Source: Arbacia lixula (taxonomy: Eukaryota; Echinodermata; Echinoidea; Arbacioida; Arbaciidae). Taken from it: a stretch of DNA of 64,000 bases. Both the position numbers and the translations under genes were made by a program. The stretch is taken from positions 17,540,805-17,604,804 of the forward strand of contig OZ022583.1 of the NCBI GenBank assembly GCA_963669155.1, read 5' to 3'. Position 1 is the first letter of the stretch. Each line of letters begins with the position of its first letter. A model generated the notes under the pieces. It was not told the origin of the DNA. It saw only the letters and a list, made by a program, of their open reading frames with translations, and did no database searches. Shown here in pieces: positions 36,001-47,300 of the stretch.

Positions 36001-37554
36001 TCTATGCATTGGGGCAGACTAAGAGTTAACAGGTAAAATACTGAAATTTCACTCACACATCAAAATAATGCTCTTTGAAGATTTTTTTTAAATTGAAGAT
36101 CAGCGAGAATCTTTCGGAGAAATAGCACTTTGAACATTGCTTGGTAACATCGTTCATTCACATCACTGAACACTGACACCAGCTCCCTACCGATAATGTG
36201 TAATATCTCTGTCAATCCGACGGGTACAGTGCCGACATATATCATCAGTATTGCATCTCGATTATGTTGATTTGATGTTCTTTCGAGTGGAATGAAGAAA
36301 TGACTGGAAACTTTTCTATGATTGACAAGAAAATCGTGGAAGTACGAACGCAAGTTGTTGAAAAAACAAAAACAAAAAATGGTGCTAATGCACTTTGGTA
36401 TCCCACATAAATGCACACAATGGGAACATTGCAATACCGATTGTCGTTGGCAGAAAGTGACCTAGAAATCACTTTTCTGGACGAATTAAACAGCAAAAAT
36501 TGTGTCTAGCTAGGGTTAGGGTTAGGTTTAGAATTAGGTTTAGGATTTCAAATTTCATCAAACTAGTAGTGGGATACTAGACCGAAAAATCAGTCTCTGT
36601 AGGATGTTGGATCCACTGAGATTGCATCTGGCTCCTCTGAATGCCCTGGCTCCTCTGAATGCCCTATGTTAGTAGATGTAATTTCGATAAAAGAATGTCT
36701 CGAATGAGACGGTTGGTAGTGCCTAGTGGGATACATGTACCAAAGTGCATTAATCATTAGCGCCGACAAAATATACCAAGGTCATGACGGTTTAAAACTG
36801 CGGCTCTTTCCCTTTCCCTTTTACCCATTCCAATTCCTCTGACATGTCTGAGCTGTAGTGCCAGAGTGTAGGCCGTTCATATTCAGAGGAGCCAGATGCA
36901 ATCTCAGCGGATCCAACGTCCAATGTACAAACTACAGAGACTGATTTTTCGGTCTAACCATCACTCTAGTAATAGTATAAAAAGTATAATTATATATCCC
37001 CGAGGGCGTTAGGAGCCAGGTACACAGGTACAATTAAATGGAGTCAATGGCCTAAGTACATGCAGTACGACAGACATGGCAAAGACTGATTTTGGAATTT
37101 GGGTCTAAACTTTGCACATCTCGACAGAGTCAGTGAGTCACAACTCAGTCTCAATCAGCCGGCAGCCACATATGACACAAGCCAGTGGCAACGCCCTGGC
37201 CAAAAGTAGCACTAGCAGTACTAATAGTAGCACAGTAACTGTGCGGCTACCGTGCGCGCAGCAGCAAGACAGAAAAATGTCACCCACCGCTTTGCCTTTC
37301 GCTTTGAACGTTCCCCATGCTTTCTTCACCGTCCTCAGCCTTCGCGTGGCCGTGCCTCTGGCTGCTCTCAACTGCTGCAAGCCCATGTTCACAACACCCT
37401 GTGTTTCTGCAACAAGACCACTTTCTGTGTCACTTGGAACAAGAAGTGTGTCTGTTTCCGTTTCTCTTTCCGAGTCACTCTCGTCCTGATATTCCCGTGA
37501 ATGTTTCACTGGACGAGTATAAGGGGATAGGAGATTACTCCTTTCACTATCCAT
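33021..37554 (-). CDS. Unidentified Ser/Thr-Pro-rich protein, four-exon model
   Basis: Minus-strand exons: 37554-37288, 34549-34251, 33857-33708, 33243-33021. Junctions are GT..AG and phases close, giving about 312 aa. Exon 1 encodes an acidic Ser-rich start (MDSERSNLLSPYTRP) and a basic helical stretch. Exon 2 is basic and packed with proline-directed sites (SPQTPSTRR, SPLTPDPF, TPGTPLTP, TPTPRK, TTPKR) plus LRRSARIAG. Exon 3 is helical (SPGQVLRELNSLTLQVGE). Exon 4 is basic and ends LTESFFSFTQSP. The composition suggests a CDK-regulated nuclear or mitotic protein, by inference only. Exons 2-4 are well supported by splice signals. The exon 1 join is less sure (donor GCG|GTGGGT); without splicing, exon 1 reads on into a hydrophobic segment and stops at 37138. 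The gene is divergent from CYP46, with starts about 0.84 kb apart. Confidence 0.55.
36511..36545. repeat. Short TTAGGG-like run
   Basis: TAGGGTTAGGGTTAGG followed by degenerate TTAGG units. It is too short to be more than an interstitial telomere-like microsatellite. Confidence 0.6.
36579..36955. mobile_element. TIR element in intron 1 of the minus-strand gene
   Basis: AGACCGAAAAATCAGTCTCT at the left and AGAGACTGATTTTTCGGTCT at the right are perfect 20-bp inverted ends. The arms extend with a small indel through GGATCC, ACTGAGATTGCATCTGGC and GGCTCCTCTGAATG. Loop about 240 bp, no ORF. A 21-bp GGCTCCTCTGAATGCCC block is directly repeated at the inner edge of the left arm. Confidence 0.75.
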
Positions 37555-38004
37555 AGTTCGGAGAGTTCAAATAAAGCGCCGAATTTTCAAAATAGAATTT
37601 ACGTTTCCCTGGCGAATTCATCACCCGAATATAGCAGTTGCTATTTGAAAAGCCCGCGGATTAAGCTGCTTTCCAGCGCCAGTGCATTATCAGTGGTGCG
37701 AAATGGGGGGCCCGGGAAAAAGCATACGGTGATTTCACTACTCATGAAGGGAGGATGTAATCTATGAAGTAATATTGATAGATCCAATGTCGACGATGCC
37801 AATAAAAAATTGAACATTTAATTAAATATCTTCTTACTATTTATGTAAGACATAGTTTCCTGGAGATTAAATTCAACAATACTTATGCTTTGAAACTAAC
37901 AACTTTTTTTCCGTAATGCGCGAAACCCATATACAATATGGAATAGTCCATTATAATTTGCAGCACGGAAGTTATTACACCCATGCACCTGTACTTTGTA
38001 CCCT

Positions 38005-38042
38005 CTCCGTCTCTCTCTCTCTCTCTCTTTCTCCTTCTCTCT

Positions 38043-38096
<54 letters not shown>

Positions 38097-38133
38097 CTGT
38101 ATCCTCGTTTCTCTCTCTCTCTCTGTATCCTCG

Positions 38134-38201
<68 letters not shown>

Positions 38202-38260
38202 TCTCTCTCTCGCTCTCTCTCTCCCTGTCTCTCTCTCTCTCCCTGCCTTTCTTTCTCTCG
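38005..38260. repeat. CT microsatellite upstream of CYP46 exon 1
   Basis: About 250 bp of CTCTCT with interspersed TCTGTATCCTCGT. It ends about 130 bp before the CYP46 start codon. A purine (GA) tract also precedes the start of the second CYP46 copy (60671-60731), so a homopyrimidine/homopurine tract is present at both promoters, in opposite strand orientation. Confidence 0.9.
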
Positions 38261-38392
38261 CGCATTTCATGAAATGTAATGCATTGTGCAGGTTGCATCA
38301 GGTGATCGCTGGATACAGATCTAGCTTACATTTCTCAGAAGCAAAACAGGCTCTCCGCACAACGATCGCGATCGTGACCGCGAGCACAAGTG

Positions 38393-41300
38393 ATGAATAT
38401 GGAGTTCTTCTTCCTTCAGTGTCTCACCTACGCTATTGCGTTGACAGTATTACTTGCAGGGACAGCTTTTGTTTTCCTCACCCTGTACACCTACTACCAG
38501 CATGAAAAATACGCCCACATTCCGGGTCCCAAGAGGGAAAAGTGAGTAGAAATATTTTGGAATATTTGTTTGGGACTGGCCTAGCCCCGGGCCGGGACTG
38601 AGCGGACTGGTCGCAGTAAGGACTAGCCGTATGGCAAGCCGTTTTAACATTTATTCCTATTTCTTGATATCACGAATTCGATTTCTTGATATCAAGAATT
38701 TGATTTCTTGATATCAAGAATTCGATTTCTTGATATCAAGAATTGCCATTGCTTTACCACACAAAACCATTTCTTGATATCAATAATTCGAATTCTTGAT
38801 TTCAAGAAGTCGAATTCTTGATATCACGAATTCGATTTCTTGATATCAAGAATTCATTTCTTGATATCAAGAATTCTAATTCTTGATATCAAGAAATGGT
38901 TTTGTGTAGTTAAGCAATGGCAATTCTTGATATCAAGAAATCGAATTCTTGATATCAAGAAGTCGAATTCTTGATATCAAGATTTCGATTTCTTGATATC
39001 AGAAATTCCATTTCTTGACATCAAGAATTCGATTTCTAGATATCAAGAATTGCCATTGCTTTACTATCAAGAAATGGTTTTGTGTAGTAAAGCAATGGCA
39101 ATTCTTGATATCAAGAAATCGAATTCGTGATATCAAGAAATAGGAATAAATGTTAAAACGGCTTGCCATATGGCCGAATCGATCGCGAGGCTAGTACTCG
39201 TAGCAGGGATGTGTTAGGAAGGAGAAACAACTCGAGCATATATTCAAACATCTGTATGGATACTAAAGCGTGCTAATGATTGTCAAAAGCATTCCACAAT
39301 CACTACAATGCTTTGATGTCCCATGCGCGGCACCGATATATAGCTGCTGTCCACTTGGAAAGCAATATCTTTAATTCACTGTTTTGTCTCTGAAAGCTAT
39401 GTTTCTTATCACATTTTTGTGCAATTTTCAACTTATTACGGGCAACCCCACTAAAAATCCAGTACTCGGTTTTCTTCTAAATAATTGTTGAATGATGCAC
39501 AAACGGAGATTCTTACTTACACAATTAACAAATTTCTTCACTTTCCGCAGATTTCCGCAAATGTGGGAATATCAAAATTATATCTTAAGCTCTTTATTTT
39601 CATTAACAGAGTTTGCATGCATTTGCGTGCAACTGAGATATTTTAGTACTAGAAAAACTGTTTATTTTTGTTCTCTGATATCTCTTTTCCTCACAAAAGT
39701 ATTATGCAATCCAACAGAACTGGACAAGTGAAATAAGACTCTACATTTCTTTTGTTCTATCTGAGAAACCGTTGCTATGCAATCATGCTTGTTATTATTA
39801 AAACACCTGAAAAGCACATGCTGAGAAGACAATGTTTTTGGCGGTGCCACGCATGGGTTCAAAGAAAGAAAGTAATTCATATCCTTCCATAACACATCCC
39901 TGGTAGTAGCTTCGAGGATGCGTTGCATTTGCCACACGCCGTCAATGCAGGGCTCGCGAGACTACTGTATAGACTCGATGAGATCGACAATAACGGGAGA
40001 GGGATTATTTCAGCTGCGGACCCAGGATTTTTCTAGAGTGGGAAAAGTTTGAACATATACATAGGAGGGGGGAGCAGAGCGACATTTTCTTGATTATTGC
40101 TGTATCAATGTTCAGTGCATGATTCTCCATAAACAGAGGGGGATTCATTAGTGCATCTAATTGTTCCCCTGTCTGGAAACGCATTTGTATTCTTCCTGAA
40201 ATATATTCCGTTCGCGCACATTCACAATAATTATTTCAGCATGTCTGTATAAATACACTAAGAGCCATCATACAAAACCAAATTGGGTAATTCATGTACA
40301 CATGTAGGCCTGTTTGAATTATTTGGACATTTAGCTTATAAGCAATCATAAGTTTCATATTAAAAATTATGTTCGTGAGTTCTGCGATTCTCAATGAGTA
40401 TATGCCACATGCATGAATTATTATAATTTTGTAAATCCGTTCTACATTTTTTTTTTCAAGATCACTTCATGAGTCATTCAGACACAATAAAGGAATATAA
40501 ACGTACAAATGCACATCTTTAACATGCATATTGTGCATTTGACAATTCTTTTTTTTCTCTAGCTCTTTTAATTCCCTCTTCTCCCCCTGTCTTTGTTGCC
40601 TTTTAAAGAAATTTATCATGCTTTGTTTACTTCTTTACCCCCCCCCCCCCCCCACACACACACACCCTCTTGATCTCCATTTCTTTATTTCACCCACCCC
40701 TTCCACCTTCTCTCTCTGTTTTTTTTTTAATTATTATTCACAGTTTCTACCTGGGAAACACTGCGACTTTCATTAAAGAAGAGGGTTTCTTCAAGGTCTT
40801 GAATGAATGGTAAGGGGTTGATTATTAATTTCAACATTTTCTTCTTCTATGAATTGTCATGTAGAACAAGGATATAAGGAAGGGGTTGATTATTAATTTC
40901 AACATTTTCTTCTTCTATGAATTGTCATGTAGAACAAGGATATATTTGTGTTCACAATTGTCCATAAATGCAGGTTGTACTAATGTAATGTTTGAAAGGG
41001 TTAATGGCGTCCCTCGGTATTGACAGTCGCCTTTGTAACTTAGTGATGACTGATTTAGAGTAAGATTGTGTACATGTATTGTTTGCTTGATGTCTCTATA
41101 TTTACTTTATGACTTATGGGAATATATTCCTGACAAAACTAATGGCATCTCAGAGTGTGACATGAGTGTTTGACAGTTAGCCAGCTAGGGGCTAGTGGAT
41201 ATCAGATTCAGGGGATGACAGTTAGCCAGCTAGGGCCGGCTAGTGGATGTCAGATTCAGGGGATGACAGTTAGCTAGGGGCTAGTGGATGTCAGATTCAG

Positions 41301-44300
41301 GGGATGACAGTTAGCTAGGGGCTAGTGGATGTCAGATTCAGGGGATGACAGTTAGCCAGGGGCTAGTGGATGTCAGATTCAGGGGATGACAGTTAGCCAG
41401 CTAGGGGCTATGGATGTCAGATTCAGGGGATGACAGTTAGCTAGGGGCTAGTGGATGTCAGATTCAGGGGATGACAGTTAGCCAGGGGCTAGTGGATGTC
41501 AGATTCAGGGGATGACAGTTAGCCAGCTAGGGGCTAGTGGATGTCAGATTCAGGGGATGACAGTCAGCTTGGGGCTAGTGGATGTCAGATTCAGGGGATG
41601 ACAGTTAGCCAGGGGCTAGTGGATGTCAGATTCAGGGGATGACAGTAAGCCAGGGTCTAGTGGATGTCAGATTCAGGGGATGACAGTTAGCCAGGGGCTA
41701 GTGGATGTCAGATTCAGGGGATGACAGTAAGCCAGGGGCTAGTGGATGTCAGATTCAGGGGATGACAGTTAGCCAGGGGCTATAAGTGGATGTCAGATTC
41801 AGGGGATGACAGTTAGCTAGGGGCTAGTGGATGTCAGATTCAGGGGATGACAGTTAGCCAGCTAGGGGCTAGTGGATGTCAGATTCAGGGGATGACAGTA
41901 AGCCAGGGTCTAGTGGATGTCAGATTCAGGGGATGACAGTTAGCCAGGGGCTAGTGGATGTCAGATTCAGGGGATGACAGTTAGCTAGGGGCTAGTGGAT
42001 GTCAGATTCAGGGGATAACAGTTAGCCAGGGGCTAGTGGATGTCAGATTCAGGGGATGACAGTTAGCCAGGGGCTAGTGGATGTCAGATTCAGGGGATGA
42101 CAGTTAGCCAGGGGCTAGTGGATGTCAGATTCAGGGGATGACAGTTAGCTAGGGGCTAGTGGATGTCAGATTCAGGGGATGACAGTTAGCTAGGGGCTAG
42201 TGGATGTCAGATTCAGGGGATGACAGTTAGCTAGGGGCTAGTGGATGTCAGATTCAGGGGATGACAGTTAGCCAGGGGCTAGTGGATGTCAGATTCAGGG
42301 GATGACAGTTAGCCAGGGGCTAGTGGATGTCAGATTGAGGTGATGACAGTTAGCCAGGGGCTAGTGGATGTCAGATTCAGGGGATGACAGTTAGCCAGCT
42401 AGGGGCTAGTGGATGTCAGATTCAGAGGATGACAGTTAGCCAGGGGCTAGTGGATGTCAGATTCAGGGGATAACAGTTAGCCAGCTAGGGCCGGCTAGTG
42501 GATGTCAGATTGAGGGGATGACAGTTAGCCAGGGGCTAGTGGATGTCAGATTCAGAGGATGACAGTTAGCCAGGGGCTAGTGGATGTCAGATTCAGGGGA
42601 TGACAGTTAGCCAGCTAGGGCCGACTAGTGGATGTCAGATTCAGGGGATGACAGTTAGCCAGGGGCTAGTGGATGTCAGATTCAGGGGATGACAGTTAGC
42701 CAGGGGCTAGTGGATGTCAGATTCAGGGGATGACAGTTAGCTAGGGGCTAGTGGATGTCAGATTCAGGGGATGACAGTTAGCCAGGGGCTAGTGGATGTC
42801 AGATTCAGGGGATATGTTAGAGCTTTATTTTTGTTTTATGTGACATCAGAAAATCTGTATCTTCTTCTTCGAGATTGAAAAAGAGGACATATGTATTGAC
42901 CAAAAATAAAAACGAAAGGAAAATAGGAAAAAGGTGAGGCTATGACATCATAGCGTCATTCAATTGTAAATTTGCCTCCATCAAAATACTGGTCATTGAA
43001 ACATTCATCATATTCAGTCACATTCCCCTCAAATTTGTTAAAATATGTTCCCCCTATTTGTCAACTTTTACAAAGAGTGACTTATTTTTGAACCAGAGAT
43101 GTCTTGATCTACTTTTGGATTATTGGGGAGGATGCATTTTGGTCTACGTGATCACTTTGGGGTAATTTTAGACCTAAAATTTTCTGTGGATCAGATAATT
43201 AATCTAGAACACAATAATGTCCATTGTGCATCACACATTTACCCACAATGACTTTTCTGCCATAAGCATCATGATGGCAGTGGTTATATTAGTAGATTGA
43301 ATTCTTAATGTGATATTCACATATTTTTGGTCCAAATTTGCCCCAAAATGAAAATCTTATTTAATTTTTCATGGATTATTCCAAGAACAATGACTGATAA
43401 AATGTCACGGAAGCTGCTTCAAAAATATGTGACTTCCATTGACTTTATGATGTGTAAATTTCAACTTAACTCGTTGCCCGCTTTGTTCGACTCGCGGCAC
43501 ATACAGCGGGCTGCCAAGTTTGACTCAAGTCACATTTCGCGCACAATGCATACGGAAGGCATTTAATTGTATTGTGCGCACACACATACAATAGCGACGC
43601 GTGTATTGCATAAGGGGATCAAAGTATCAATAGGCAGGAAGTTTCCCAGGACAGGAAGTCTATTGATAAGTACCCAGGGTCAATTTCAATAGAGGAGTTT
43701 AGTTCATTGTTAGCTTACTCTTTTTGAATGCCCCATTTAAATCCTAAATTGCTTGGCTCATTATTCCCATAAAGACATGGGTTTGGTATGTAATGAAAGC
43801 TAAAGAACACATTTTTATGAACTAACTTAGTGAATAACTTTCATTAGGACATATTGAATATAAGAGGTATAAAATAGCCTCCAAAACGATAATTTGGAGA
43901 CAGAATGTAAAGTTATAAGTCTCAGAATCTATGATATTATACATGGCAAAAATGATACCATTGTCAAGAGTATTAATTTCTTTTAGACTTTGCTACACAT
44001 TTTTTTTTCATCACTACAAACCAATAAAAAGTTATTGCAAGTTAAATAAGACAGTGCACGCAAAACCCCTCTGAATGTGGCACCCTGAAATTAATGTGGC
44101 GCAGGGGAGATAGTGTGCGTGGCGGGCAAAGAGTTAATTCAAGGTGTAACTCTCAAGTCATCATTTTGCAAAAGTGTCAATTTTTTTTTCAATAACCAAA
44201 GTTATTTTGATGTTTTCACCAGGAAATTGAATTGTTCATTTAAATCAATGTATCAGGCGCAGAGAATTTGGTCAGCTGTACGTCTGCTTTGCCATGTACA

Positions 44301-47300
44301 AGCCTATGCTTATATGTTCAGACTCCGCAGTGATTAAGGTATGTACTGGTTACTTCAAAATATCAAATGGGGTCCATATTCACTATTTGAAACTCCAATT
44401 CTCTCATATATAGAACACATTTTTATTGTAGCCATTGGGCCATTATTTCAAAATGCAAGATGGCAGCCTTTTTTAAGATCACTATGGCTGTTATGGTGCT
44501 AGATGATACTAGTACATCCAGAATAACGCTTGTGTTGTCTTCAGAATTAATATAATTTGCCACAATGCCCATTGGCAGTATAGTTATCGACCTTGTATCA
44601 ACTATAGTATCAGTTCACTTTCAAGTACTTTGTGTTTCTTGCTAATGCAGGTCGATGGTTGCTGCCTGTTTACTTGCATTTGTTATGAATGATTTAGGAC
44701 AGAAATTGGCTCTCCTAACTCCAATCTTAATTTGTATACATTACAATAGATTAAAGAAAAAAGTGAAAGGCAATATAGGATCAAAGCTAGGAGAAATTTC
44801 GGAATATCATTTAGGAAGAAACCTAGAGGGGATTTACAAGTTTTTTCTTCTTTTCACCTGCATCGTTTTACATGCATTATGAGCTTCGCCGAAATAAATA
44901 TGCTGCAACAGCAAATGAGATTTTATTTCTGATGTAGATTTACTTATAATAATGTGATTTGTTTACTGTGCAAAAAGATTATAAAATGTATGATTTTATC
45001 AACTTTTCATTATGTTGATGGAATCTCCAAACATGATTCCTTGCCTTAGTTGGTGCACAGCTTAGTGTGTGTATACCATTGCATTCCAGTACACAATTTT
45101 GCTGATGTGCAGAGCTGCAGAGTAAGGAGGCTGTAGTGAGAATGGGCCACTAACCATGTCTTAATATGTTCTGTCCACAGGCAATAGTGACGAGAAGCAT
45201 GTACCTGAAGCCAGAGGACAACTATCGTCCATTTTATGCTTTGTTTGGAGAGAGATTGATGCACCGGGGCCTCGTCTCTGTCATTGATCATGGTGCCTGG
45301 ATCAAGAGAAGAGCCCTCTTCAATCCAGCGTTTCACCGCAAGTAAGAGAAAGAGAAATAAATATCTGTCCCAATCTAAGTTGCCAAAGTTGATAAAATGA
45401 TATGATGTTGATTCATTCTGCCCTACTTTGACAAAAAGAAAAAATAACAAAGGAGACTTTTCTTGTGAATGAGCAAAATGTATCTGTCATTTGCATTGGC
45501 AAAAGTTAAAGCAACCCCCCCCCCCCCCTTTAGCCCCACCGATAGTAAGGGGCTAAGGATTTTTGTTTGCCAGTGTAAGGAGTATAAGAGAGGGGTAGTC
45601 AGTTTATTGTCACTTTAAAGGAAGTATTTCTCTACTACATACATGCCTAGGTTTTCAAATTGTGATTGAGTATATAGAAGAGAAAGAACTTGAGACCATG
45701 CACTTTCACGTCATCCCCAGCGAGTGATTCCCTCCATATCTTGTAAGGCCAGCTATATATGGCCTTGGGCCGGCTATCTCAAAATCAAAATACCCTTTGG
45801 GCTCTGCTCCCGATGTCAATACCAGCCCTTAGTCCATTAGTCACATATTTTTTAATTTCAGGTACCTGATGGGACTAATGGACCAGTTCAATAGTTCATC
45901 TGATCACCTGATCAATCACCTGACCCAGTTTGCAGATGGTCGAACTGAGGTGAAAATGCTCGATGAGTTTGGACGCCTCACGCTTGACATCATTGCTAAG
46001 GTTTGCAGTCACCAAACTTTTATGCATCAAAATCTACCCTTTTTATGCCCCCGCCACGAATTGGCCAGAGGCATTATGTTTTCGGGTTGTCCGTCCATCT
46101 GTCCGTCCAAAAATTGTCACATTCTCTCATGTAAACTTAAAGTAACTTTAATAAGATTACATCATCATGATAGCTCCCTTGTTCCTATAATGTGCTTAGA
46201 CTGTATTATCATCAGCCGTGGATCCAGGATTGAGGAGGCACTGAATTTGAACATAGAGGCGGCGCAGAATAAAATTTTCTAGGATGCGGTTGTACTAGCA
46301 TGAATGTTCAGTGTGTGATTCTCCTAAATTAGAGGGGGCGCACATCTTACGCCCCGACCTGAATCTGTCACTGACATTGAAAATAAAGGTGTTATATTCT
46401 CCAGTCCACATAAGAAGCAAATAATCAGCGTTGGTGAAGGCGATGGGACGAACTATCACTTCCGAGGCGATCTGGATGTAGCTGTCTTTCCGAAGCGCAG
46501 CTGAGGAAAGATAGCGTATACATTCCGATCGCCGAGGAAGTGATAGTTCGTCTCATTGCCTGAAACCAAAAGTTGATTATTTGCTTTATATTCCACATCT
46601 TAAACCAACCATCTATACCAACAATGTCTATTTGACATTTGACATGGATTGGCTTTGAGATGAAAGAGGATTTCACCTCATAGCCATATATGTGTTGTAG
46701 GTATAGGGGATATATATATATCTTATCCAAATGAAAAACAAACAATGTTTTCTTGATGTCTGCATCAGGTTGGCTTTGGGATGGAGGAGGATTTCATCTC
46801 ACAACCAGACCATCCCCTGTGCCGCGTCGTCCCCAGCATTATCTTTGGGATGGGAGAGATGTACAGAAAGCCATTCCTGGGGGTAAGGAAGCCTGATTGC
46901 TCTGTCCTTCCCCCTTCAGTGGACACTGAGAGCAACTTCCCACCTGACTGCAATTTTTATTTTTTTCAGGTTGTCCGTCCATCTGTCCCTCCGTGTGTCT
47001 GTCCGTCCATCCTGAATCTGTTTATTCAATATCTTGAGAACCGTTAAACAGATCTGCTCCAAACTTGATACCTGAATGTATTATATCAATCTAGTGGATG
47101 CAATCATCCAATTCAAACCAGACATGGTACAAAGATATGTGAGGTAAACAAGTAGCATTTTGCATGAAAACCTTGAGTGGCCAAAGGTCAAAGATCATCA
47201 AACTTGTAAAAAATATCAAGAACTTCCCAAAATGTCATCTTTCTCAAAATGTCTAGAAATGAAATTATTCACTTCACCCAAACTAGATACATAGGCGTAT

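Noticed and set aside
36511-36545. Interstitial telomere
   Set aside because: Only two to three TTAGGG units; within chance for simple repeats.
37883-38505. Ser/Leu- and Arg/Glu-rich open frames upstream of CYP46
   Set aside because: Translations of the CT microsatellite on both strands.
41160-42815. Regular 42-bp repeats that might suggest a CRISPR-like array
   Set aside because: Units are contiguous with no unique spacers, in an intron of an animal gene; this is a minisatellite.
46765-46953. Minus-strand ORFs over CYP46 exon 6 and neighbouring exons
   Set aside because: Antisense shadows of P450 exons whose plus-strand frames join with correct splice phases.
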